A stretch of 13,372 bases of DNA. Origin: CAYGTK01 sp964352775. Lineage in GTDB: Bacteria > Bacteroidota > Bacteroidia > Chitinophagales > CAIOSU01. Position numbers and translations under genes: made by a program. Under the pieces are notes generated by a model that worked only from the letters and a program-made list of their open reading frames with translations, was not told the origin of the DNA and ran no database searches. The stretch is from positions 1 to 13,372 of the forward strand of contig CAYGTK010000117.1 in assembly GCA_964352775.1 (NCBI GenBank), in the 5' to 3' direction. Below are positions 6,501-13,372 of this stretch, one piece after another (the first letter of the stretch is position 1; every line of letters begins with the position of its first letter).

Positions 6501-7951
6501 TACAACTCCTTTCTTAATCGCGCCACAGGTATGTTCAACTGCTCGCGGTACTTAGCCACAGTGCGTCGGGCGATATTATAGCCCTTATCGTTAAGCATAG
6601 TTGTAAGCTTTTGGTCACTATGCGGCTTCTTTTTATTTTCCGCTTCAACTATGTCTAACAATATCTTTTTAACCTCACGGGTACTTACTTCTTCACCACT
6701 GTCGGTTTGAAGGCTTTCGCTGAAGAAAGATTTTAAGCCGAAAATGCCGAATTCAGTCTGAACATATTTGCTATTCGCAACTCTCGAAATGGTACTTATA
6801 TCTAAGTTCGTTTTCTCCGCAATATCTTTTAGTATCATTGGGCGAAGCTTAGTTTCATCTCCCGTTAAGAAGTAATCGTATTGATACTCCAGAATGGTTT
6901 GCATGGTACTTAGCAGGGTATGTTGACGTTGCTTAATGGCATCAATAAACCACTTAGCAGCATCTATCTTTTGCTTGATGAACATCACCGCCTGCTTCTG
7001 GTCGGCGGTTTTCTTTTTGCTTTTGTCGTAACCCTCTAGCATTCCTTTAAAGCCATCGCTTACTCTAAGCTCTGGAGCATTACGGGCATTCAAGGTTAAC
7101 CTAAGGTCTCCCTCTTCGTTAATGATAAAAAAATCAGGGGTGATGTACTGTTGGCTTTTGGCAGAAGAAGCAAAACCACTGCCTGGTTTTGGGTTCAGCT
7201 TTAAAATTTCATCTATAGCCGATTTTAATTCATCTTCTTCTATACTTAAGCTACGTTGCAGCTTTTCGTAATGCTTCTTGGTGAATTGATCAAATTGATC
7301 ACGGATAACCGCAGTGGCCAATCTAACTATCGGATTATTAGGTACCCGATCTAGTTGAAGTAGCAAACTTTCCTGAAGGTCGCGAGCACCAACTCCTGGT
7401 GGGTCAAATTGCTGTATCTTTTCTAATACGGCCTCTATTTCTTCTTCTTCTACCATTACACCTTGCGAAAAAGCAAGGTCGTCCACTATGGCCTCTATTT
7501 CTCGTCGTAGGTAGCCATCTCCATCAATGCTGCCCACTAATTGAACAGCAATGGCCATTTCCTTTTCATCCATATCAGCCAAGCCCAATTGGGTTTCCAA
7601 ATGCTCGTGAAAAGTAGTTTCTACGGCAACTGGTATGGTTTTATCGTCATCATCGCTGCTGTAGTTGTTGCTTTTGGTACGATAAGAAGCAATATCATCA
7701 TCTTGATAATAGTCAGAAAGGTCTAATTCGTCCTCCTTTGAGCTCTCTTCTCGCTCTTCTTGGCGGTCTATTTCTTCGTAAGGGTCGCTCTCTTTTACGT
7801 CGGCACCTTCGTCTAGTGCTGGGTTTGCTTCAAGCTCCTCTTTTATCCGCTGCTCCAATTGGGCAGTAGGCACCTGTAACAGCTTCATAAGCTGTATTTG
7901 TTGCGGCGATAATTTCTGTAAGAGCTTTTGGCTCAGTCTCTGGTTCAGCAT
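6500..7951 (-). CDS. rpoN: RNA polymerase sigma-54 factor
   Basis: The alternative sigma factor sigma-54 directs RNA polymerase to -24/-12 promoters and needs an AAA+ activator to open them. All regions are visible in 483 residues. Region I is Gln/Leu-rich (about 1-48, LSQKLLQKLSPQQIQLMKLL). An acidic spacer follows (about 48-106, with many Asp/Glu, including a DDDD run). The core-binding region then contains GVGARDLQESLLLQL. The DNA-binding C-terminus includes the TNLDISTISRVANSKYV helix-turn-helix, and the RpoN box ARRTVAKYREQL is at 461-472. The length is normal for the family. It heads a three-gene operon and is divergent from asnS. No sigma-54 activator is encoded here. Confidence 0.97.
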   Translation of the reverse strand: MLNQRLSQKLLQKLSPQQIQLMKLLQVPTAQLEQRIKEELEANPALDEGADVKESDPYEEIDRQEEREESSKEDELDLSDYYQDDDIASYRTKSNNYSSDDDDKTIPVAVETTFHEHLETQLGLADMDEKEMAIAVQLVGSIDGDGYLRREIEAIVDDLAFSQGVMVEEEEIEAVLEKIQQFDPPGVGARDLQESLLLQLDRVPNNPIVRLATAVIRDQFDQFTKKHYEKLQRSLSIEEDELKSAIDEILKLNPKPGSGFASSAKSQQYITPDFFIINEEGDLRLTLNARNAPELRVSDGFKGMLEGYDKSKKKTADQKQAVMFIKQKIDAAKWFIDAIKQRQHTLLSTMQTILEYQYDYFLTGDETKLRPMILKDIAEKTNLDISTISRVANSKYVQTEFGIFGLKSFFSESLQTDSGEEVSTREVKKILLDIVEAENKKKPHSDQKLTTMLNDKGYNIARRTVAKYREQLNIPVARLRKEL

Positions 7952-7994
7952 AGGGTAAAATGTTCGCTAACAGTAGGTTTTACAAGCGATAAGC

Positions 7995-8002
7995 CAAATT
8001 TA
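7995..8002 (-). promoter_or_regulatory. rpoN: Predicted -7 box for the rpoN operon
   Basis: Read on the minus strand, bases 8002 to 7995 spell TAAATTTG, an exact match to the Bacteroidota -7 consensus TAnnTTTG. It lies 43 bases ahead of the rpoN ATG in the 101-bp region shared with asnS. No good -33 TTTG was seen at the usual distance upstream, so the call rests on one element. An equally good box for asnS was not found on the plus strand. Confidence 0.4.
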
Positions 8003-8052
8003 ATAATTAATTTCACCTTTCGGTTCTTAACGTTCAAAGCAGTAAAATTCGC

Positions 8053-9573
8053 ATGAAAACGTACATACAAAATTTAGCAGAGTTAGAAGGTAAAGAAGTA
8101 AGCCTACAAGGATGGATACATAACAAGCGAACAGCCAAAGGGTTGGTGTTTTTAGTACTTCGTGATGGAACAGGTTTTGCCCAATGCACAGTGGTGGAAG
8201 AGAATTTAGGGGCAGAAGTAACAGAGTTGGCAAAAGGTCTTTCTCAAGAAACCTCTGTAACCGTATCGGGTAAAGTGGTGCCAAATGAACGCGAAGAGTT
8301 GGGTGTGGAATTAGCAGTAACTGCTTTAGAGGTGTTAACCGAATCGGAAGAATTTCCAATTACTCCAAAAGATCACGGGGTAGATTTCTTGATGGATAAG
8401 CGCCACTTATGGCTGCGTAGCAAGCGTCAATGGGCTATTATGCGTATTCGTAACAAGATCATTTTTTCTATTCATACCTTTTTTCAAGATAAGGGGTTCA
8501 TTCAAATGGATGCGCCTTTGTTTACCGCCAATGCTAGTGAGGGGACGAGTACCTTATTTGAGACTGATTTCTATGGCGAGCCAGCTTACTTATCGCAATC
8601 AGGGCAATTGTATGGCGAGGCGATGGCGATGGCCCATAACTTGATCTATACGTTCGGACCGACTTTCCGCGCAGAGAAATCGAAAACTCGTCGTCACTTG
8701 TCTGAATTCTGGATGATAGAGCCAGAAATGGCTTTCTTCGATCTAGACATGGATATGGACTTGATAGAAGAGTTTTTACAGTATGTGGTAAAAGACGTAC
8801 TCGCTAAATGCGATAAAGAATTAGACACTATAGGCCGTGATAAAGAATTACTAGCCAACAGCACCAAGCCATATACACGAATTACGTATGATGATGCCGT
8901 AGCTATGATAAAGGGTGAAATGGCGGTAAATGGAAAATACTCCATAGCTACGTTAGAGCAAGACTTGGAAGAAGTAAAAGCTCAAATAGACGCTAACCAA
9001 ACGGATATTGACGAGCGCCAAGCGCTATTAGATAAAGGTGGAATTAAGAAAGGTATAGCCAACTTCAACCGTAACAAGATCGGGCAGCTGAAGGCCGAGA
9101 ATAAAGATTTGGAAGAGAAAGCACAGAACATTCCACAATGGATAACATCTGCAAAGAATTTTGTTCCTGGTGAAGACCTTGGTGGATCGGATGAAACGGT
9201 ATTGACCCGTTTATTTGAAAGCCCAGTTATGGTTTACAACTGGCCCAAGGCTATCAAAGCCTTCTACATGAAACAAGTGGAAGACGATGAGAACTACGTG
9301 AAGGGAGTGGATGTATTAGCGCCAGAAGGCTACGGAGAAATAATTGGTGGTGGCGAAAGGGAAACCGATAAACAATACCTGATAGACCAGATAAACAAGC
9401 ACGAGCTACCAATGGAAGCTTTCGAATGGTATTTAGACCTTCGTCGCTTTGGTTCGGTGCCTCATAGTGGCTTCGGTTTGGGGTTAGAACGTTTGGTGGC
9501 TTACGTTTGTGGTCTTCAACATGTGAGAGAGACTATTCCTTTCCCAAGGATGTATGGTCGCTTAAAGCCCTAA
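8053..9573 (+). CDS. asnS: Asparagine-tRNA ligase with an internal coiled-coil insert
   Basis: This class IIb synthetase charges tRNA-Asn with asparagine in the cytoplasm. The N-terminal OB-fold anticodon-binding domain occupies about 1-100 (VSLQGWIHNKR at 16-26). The catalytic domain includes QMDAPLFTANASEG (motif 1 region, 151-164), motif 2 FRAEKSKTRRHLSEFWMIEPE (205-225), GEIIGGGERE (428-437), and motif 3 GFGLGLERL (473-481). RHLSEFWMIEPE and the C-terminal FPRMYGRLKP favour AsnRS over AspRS. At 506 residues it is about 40 longer than E. coli AsnRS (466). The extra length falls at about 298-372, a Glu/Lys/Gln-rich, probably coiled-coil stretch (LEQDLEEVKAQIDANQTDID, then LKAENKDLEEKAQ). 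ATG 8053 matches the expected N-terminus. The next gene starts 23 bases after the stop. Confidence 0.97.
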   Translation: MKTYIQNLAELEGKEVSLQGWIHNKRTAKGLVFLVLRDGTGFAQCTVVEENLGAEVTELAKGLSQETSVTVSGKVVPNEREELGVELAVTALEVLTESEEFPITPKDHGVDFLMDKRHLWLRSKRQWAIMRIRNKIIFSIHTFFQDKGFIQMDAPLFTANASEGTSTLFETDFYGEPAYLSQSGQLYGEAMAMAHNLIYTFGPTFRAEKSKTRRHLSEFWMIEPEMAFFDLDMDMDLIEEFLQYVVKDVLAKCDKELDTIGRDKELLANSTKPYTRITYDDAVAMIKGEMAVNGKYSIATLEQDLEEVKAQIDANQTDIDERQALLDKGGIKKGIANFNRNKIGQLKAENKDLEEKAQNIPQWITSAKNFVPGEDLGGSDETVLTRLFESPVMVYNWPKAIKAFYMKQVEDDENYVKGVDVLAPEGYGEIIGGGERETDKQYLIDQINKHELPMEAFEWYLDLRRFGSVPHSGFGLGLERLVAYVCGLQHVRETIPFPRMYGRLKP

Positions 9574-9596
9574 GGGGATATTGCTTAAATTCCATA

Positions 9597-11057
9597 ATGG
9601 GAAAATTCCGCGTTGTTGCTATTCTGCTGGGGCTTTTTGCCTTATCGGTAGTAGTGCGTGTTCCTAATCTGAATAGACCACTTTCTAAGCACCACGAATT
9701 CTGCACGGCCGTGGCCTTACAGGTAATGGATGTTTGGTGGGAAGAGGGCATCTCTGCCTATAAGGGTCTACCCGCTATGAACTACTCAGGTGAGGCCAAT
9801 AAGCACATCAACAATTTCGCATCTGGTTCTGGGAAAATGATGGACGACCAAGGGAACTACTATTATGTATCGCACCCACCCTTTGCTTATTATTTGCCCT
9901 ATGCTACCTTCAGTATTTTAGGTCGGCCACCTACAGTTTTGGGCATTCAAGTCTTTCATATGCTGGTTGGGCTGTTGTGTGCCATCGCCCTTTTTCTCAT
10001 AGCTAAAGGGCTTTTTGATTCTACTACACTTGGGTTGGTGGCATTTGCTGTCTACCTGTTTAATCCAGCCACACTTTGGTTTCAAAGCAATACCTACATG
10101 AGCGATATGCTGGTGCAGCTATTTTTCGTGTGGGGAGTTTGGGCCTTTTGGAAAACTGATCAAAACGACCGCTACTTACCCTTATTGGCTATCACTACTT
10201 TTTTGATGATCTATACTAGTTGGCTGGGGGTGTTCTTCGGTTTTGTAGTAGGCGTCTGGAGCTTGTGGAATAAGAAATGGCTGTGGTCTACCAAGATATT
10301 CATTGCCTCGGTATCTGCACTTGGTTTGATCGCTTTTCAATACAGCGGCATTAATGGATGGGAGGCTTATTGGGCGGAACTACAACAACGCGGCGGTGAA
10401 CGTTCATTCGGCGGATCTTATCTGTATGGTTGGTTTGGTATCATTAAGAACTATTTGACCAGCTATTTACCGCTACTCATCCTTTTAGGTTCTATTATAG
10501 TTTGGAAAGGGAAAGAGATCTGGTCTAGAATGGATGCTTCAATGGGTTCGGTGTTATTGGTTTCAGCTGTGCCTGTTCTCCTCCTACATGTATTCCTCAC
10601 TAACTATTCAGGCCATGATTTTACTACTTTACATTTGGCAGTTTTCATTTCGCTTTTGGTAGCAATTGCTTATCAGGTAGTTAGTACGTTGAGCTATTCC
10701 AAAATTGCATTGGTTGTGGTGTTGGTGCTTTGTGTTGGTCAATACTACTACATTAACAGACCAGGAGAACATTCCATAAGCGGAGAACGATATGCCTTGG
10801 AAATGGAGAATGGGATAATGATCGCAGAAAATTCAGGTCCTGAAGAAGTTGTTTTTCTTATCGGGGAGAAGCAAACCCCACAAGAGATCTATTATGCTAA
10901 GCGGAATGTGCAGCGAGTGGAGAATATAGAGCAGGCCGAAGGCTTTTTAAGAAGGAGAAATGTGCCGCTAAATGGTCAAGTTTTTAGGAAAGAAAAGGGA
11001 GTGATAAAACCCCTCCAGAAAATTATTTTAAATTCGGAGCAAAGCCAAGAATTATGA
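9597..11057 (+). CDS. GT-C family glycosyltransferase (PMT_2/ArnT-like membrane protein)
   Basis: This 486-residue integral membrane protein has about ten hydrophobic spans, beginning with VVAILLGLFALSVVV. It fits GT-C glycosyltransferases of the GT39/PMT_2/ArnT kind, which move a sugar from a polyprenyl-phosphate donor to a protein or lipid on the outer face of the inner membrane. Supporting features are the acidic residue in the first periplasmic loop (KHHEF, Glu34) and the family pattern YYYVSHPPFAYYL (88-100), followed by clustered hydrophobic spans. ATG 9597 is used because earlier in-frame codons lie inside asnS and read as non-membrane sequence. The C-terminal about 100 residues are soluble. 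The stop codon (11055-11057) overlaps the next start as ATGA. Donor and acceptor cannot be told from the sequence. Confidence 0.78.
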   Translation: MGKFRVVAILLGLFALSVVVRVPNLNRPLSKHHEFCTAVALQVMDVWWEEGISAYKGLPAMNYSGEANKHINNFASGSGKMMDDQGNYYYVSHPPFAYYLPYATFSILGRPPTVLGIQVFHMLVGLLCAIALFLIAKGLFDSTTLGLVAFAVYLFNPATLWFQSNTYMSDMLVQLFFVWGVWAFWKTDQNDRYLPLLAITTFLMIYTSWLGVFFGFVVGVWSLWNKKWLWSTKIFIASVSALGLIAFQYSGINGWEAYWAELQQRGGERSFGGSYLYGWFGIIKNYLTSYLPLLILLGSIIVWKGKEIWSRMDASMGSVLLVSAVPVLLLHVFLTNYSGHDFTTLHLAVFISLLVAIAYQVVSTLSYSKIALVVVLVLCVGQYYYINRPGEHSISGERYALEMENGIMIAENSGPEEVVFLIGEKQTPQEIYYAKRNVQRVENIEQAEGFLRRRNVPLNGQVFRKEKGVIKPLQKIILNSEQSQEL

Positions 11058-11996
11058 TACCAGTAGTTGATCTGGCAAAGTTTACCGCAGGAAGTAACAG
11101 NNNNNNNNNNGTTTATTGATGAGTTAGGAAAGGCCTACGAAACAGTAGGTTTTGTTGCTGTAGTGAATCATGGAATTGCACAAGAACTAGTTGACCGTTT
11201 TTATGAGTTAGTGTTCAAATTCTTCAATTCTACTGAAGAGCTGAAGAAGAAATACGAGATAGAAGGTCTTGCTGGTCAGCGCGGTTATACGTCTTTCGGG
11301 AAAGAGCATGCCAAGCAGAGTGAGTTTGCTGACCTAAAAGAGTTTTGGCAGTTCGGTCAGATAGTAGAAGACGATGACCCAATAAAAGAGTCGTATCCCC
11401 CGAATGTAGAGGTGGCAGAATTACCAGAATTCAATAAAGTGGGAGAGGACTTGTATAAGGCATTTGAAAATGCAGGCGGTAAATTGCTGCAGGCTATTGC
11501 TTTGCACTTAGGCTTGGAAGAAAACTATTTTACTCCCCATATTTATAATGGGAATAGCATTTTGAGAGCTATCCATTATCCGCCGATAACTAGCGACCCA
11601 TCGAGCGCGATACGTGCCGAACAGCATGAGGATATTAATCTTATCACCCTGTTGGTAGGTGCTTCTGCGGATGGATTGCAGCTGCAAAAGAACGATGGTG
11701 AATGGATGGCCGTAACCGCTGGCCCTGGGCAGATAGTGGTTAATGTGGGCGATATGCTACAGCGATTGACCAATAACCGTTTGCGCTCCACCACTCACCG
11801 AGTTATAAATCCACCAAAAGAAAAATGGCATCAACCACGATTGAGCATCCCTTTCTTTTTTCATCCCCGTTCAGAGATGGACTTGGATTGCTTGGATAGC
11901 TGCGTAAGTGCTGAAAACCCAAAGGCCTATGAGCCGATAAACGCAGGTGACTATTTGCGCGAACGCTTAATCGAGATCGGCCTGTTGAAGGTATGA
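11054..11996 (+). CDS. Isopenicillin-N-synthase-like Fe(II)/2-oxoglutarate oxygenase (interrupted by assembly gap)
   Basis: The protein belongs to the IPNS-like non-haem iron oxygenase family, with an N-terminal DIOX_N region and a C-terminal jelly-roll domain. The metal ligands are His (codon 11625) and Asp (11631) in QHEDINLI, and His (11796) in STTHRVINPP. The co-substrate-binding R-x-S is RLS (11838-11846) in PRLSIPFFFHP. The best start is ATG 11054, which overlaps the upstream stop as ATGA and reads MIPVVDLAKFTAGSN, the usual 'IPVVDL' beginning. That frame is lost at the run of N (11101-11110) and coding resumes one base out of phase at FIDELGKAYETVGFVAVVNHGI. The N run is therefore the wrong length. 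A TTG start at 11067 is out of frame with the true N-terminus. The natural substrate is unknown. The stop overlaps the next ATG. Confidence 0.85.
11101..11110. other. Assembly gap (10 N) inside the oxygenase gene
   Basis: Ten unknown bases sit 47 bases after the likely start codon. The coding frame before (phase of 11054) and after (codon at 11112) match only if the true gap length is a multiple of three, so ten is not the real length. Family spacing between the IPVVDL segment and FIDELGKAY suggests about 12-15 missing bases. Confidence 0.95.
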
Positions 11997-13171
11997 GCAA
12001 CAGAAAAGGCGAGTTTTTAAGAGATGTAGTAGTAATGGCCTTTACCGCCTTTGGTGGTCCACAAGCACACATTGCTATGATGCTCGATTATCTCGTTAGC
12101 AAGAAAGGATACTTAACGGAGAAGGAGCTTATAGAGCTGAACGCCCTGTGCAACTTGCTACCGGGGCCAACCTCTACACAAACCATTACCTCCATAGGCT
12201 ATAAACTTGGCGGGCCGAGTTTGGCTGCAGTTACTATAATGATATGGGCCTTCCCCGCATTAGTGCTGATGACGGTCTTCTCTTTCGGCTACGCCTACTT
12301 TCAGCAAAATCAATTATCGCTCGACTTTCTACAATTCATTCCGCCCTTGGCGGTGGGTTTTGTAGTAGTTGCTGCTTATAAGATCGGTAAAAAGGTAGTG
12401 ACTGACTCCCTTACCTTAGGTTTATTAGTAGCTGCTGCCGTTGTTGCATTCTTCTTTCGACAACCATGGGTGTTTCCTTTGATATTGGTTGTGGGGGGAA
12501 TGATAACCTCGCTTCTAAAGAGGGGAGAGGGTAGCACTTCTAAAGTGAACATTAAACCGAAATGGAGTTGGTTGGCTTTGTTCGTAGGCATCTTCTTGTT
12601 TGCTGAATTATTGGCGTTCACGATTAAGGGCAAGCCCTTTATCCTCTTCGAGAATTTTTACCGCTTTGGTAGTTTGGTATTTGGCGGTGGGCAAGTGCTC
12701 ATCCCTTTCATGCAAGGCCAATTGGTGGAGAAGAGCGGTTACCTGACCAATGATGAATTTCTCACGGGGTTTGGCTTGGTTCAAGGCTTACCTGGCCCCG
12801 TGTTTAGCTTTTCGGCTTTTGCGGGCGGCATGAGCATGAGCGATGCTGGTTGGGCTGGTCAGCTATTAGGTTGTTTTATCGGAGCTATTGGTATTTTCCT
12901 ACCAGGAACTATCCTCATCTTTTTCGTCTATCCCCTTTGGGAAGACTTGAAGTCGCTTAGTATGGTTCGTAATGCCTTATCTGGTGTTAACGCCACAGCC
13001 GCTGGCTTAGTAGTAGCCGCCGCACTTATCCTTTTTAATGCTTTGGAGCTGGATTGGTTGAATCCTGCTATTGTGGTGGTTTCGGCTGGGGTGTTGTTGT
13101 TTACTAAGTTGCCTGCGCCTGTTTTGGTGGTAGTGGCGGTTTTGGTGGGGTTTGTGGTGACGAATGCTTAG
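11993..13171 (+). CDS. chrA: CHR family (chromate transporter, ChrA-like) membrane protein, two-domain form
   Basis: A 392-residue multi-span membrane protein of the long CHR type, with two homologous halves. The first half has FGGPQAHIAMM (20-30) and LPGPTSTQ (56-63). The second repeats the pattern as FGGGQVLIPFM (230-240) and LPGPVFSFSAF (266-276). The two halves are joined by a short basic linker (about 175-192, KRGEGSTSKVNIKPK). Family members act as inner-membrane anion exporters, best known for chromate efflux with sulfate-related transport, but many members have no proven substrate and chromate resistance is only inferred here. ATG 11993 overlaps the oxygenase stop (ATGA), so the two are probably translated together. 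The gene ends 18 bases before the next candidate start, with no terminator. Confidence 0.85.
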   Translation: MSNRKGEFLRDVVVMAFTAFGGPQAHIAMMLDYLVSKKGYLTEKELIELNALCNLLPGPTSTQTITSIGYKLGGPSLAAVTIMIWAFPALVLMTVFSFGYAYFQQNQLSLDFLQFIPPLAVGFVVVAAYKIGKKVVTDSLTLGLLVAAAVVAFFFRQPWVFPLILVVGGMITSLLKRGEGSTSKVNIKPKWSWLALFVGIFLFAELLAFTIKGKPFILFENFYRFGSLVFGGGQVLIPFMQGQLVEKSGYLTNDEFLTGFGLVQGLPGPVFSFSAFAGGMSMSDAGWAGQLLGCFIGAIGIFLPGTILIFFVYPLWEDLKSLSMVRNALSGVNATAAGLVVAAALILFNALELDWLNPAIVVVSAGVLLFTKLPAPVLVVVAVLVGFVVTNA

Positions 13172-13189
13172 GTAGATACTAGAAGTTAG

Positions 13190-13372
<183 letters not shown>

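Noticed and set aside
8003..8052. TAATTTCA or TAACGTTC as the asnS promoter box
   Set aside because: Both differ from TAnnTTTG at two positions, so no asnS promoter is called.
11067..11100. TTG at 11067 as the start of the oxygenase
   Set aside because: It reads MIWQSLPQEVT, which does not fit the family, whereas ATG 11054 reads MIPVVDLAKF and overlaps the upstream stop.
11054..11996. Beta-lactam biosynthesis cluster
   Set aside because: IPNS-like oxygenases are widespread in bacteria with other roles, and no peptide synthetase or other beta-lactam gene is present.

Overview
The window looks like a draft-assembly fragment from a member of the Bacteroidota, probably Flavobacteriales-like. 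The evidence is the long secreted Gly-rich/Ig-like protein with GNW-type C-terminal region, MORN_2 (YwqK-like) protein, PorT-like outer-membrane barrel, Bacteroidota-type TAnnTTTG promoter boxes, and starts without clear Shine-Dalgarno sequences. The species cannot be named from the sequence. It is gene-dense and holds eleven complete or partial protein genes plus a fragment at the right edge. No tRNA, rRNA, CRISPR or insertion sequence was seen, and no stretch over 300 bases lacks a gene.

Left region (1-5091, + strand). A 5'-truncated surface or secreted protein begins with glycine-rich nonapeptide-coding repeats and continues into Ig/PKD-like domains. It is followed after one base by a small secreted MORN_2 repeat protein and a strong intrinsic terminator. 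Next come a DUF72 protein, an orphan histidine phosphotransfer (HPt) protein with its own terminator, and a signal-peptide-bearing outer-membrane beta-barrel protein preceded by a good promoter.

Middle region (5099-7951, - strand). This is a tight three-gene operon: rpoN (sigma-54), then a membrane protein with partial PAP2 phosphatase motifs (TAATG overlap), then a PaaG-like enoyl-CoA hydratase/isomerase 4 nt on. It converges on the outer-membrane protein gene with a 7-nt gap. It diverges from asnS across a 101-nt intergenic region.

Right region (8053-13372, + strand). asnS, whose product carries an unusual coiled-coil insert, is followed by a GT-C (PMT_2/ArnT-like) glycosyltransferase, an isopenicillin-N-synthase-like Fe(II)/2-oxoglutarate oxygenase and a two-domain chromate-transporter-family protein. 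The last three are joined by ATGA-type stop/start overlaps. A 10-N gap breaks the oxygenase's reading frame near its start. The window ends in the start of another gene that runs into a G homopolymer, which looks like a sequencing artefact.

Most genes are ordinary housekeeping or envelope genes. I did not find a convincing new defence or mobile system. The better leads are the AsnRS insert, the PAP2-like protein inside the rpoN operon, and the coupled glycosyltransferase-oxygenase-CHR block.
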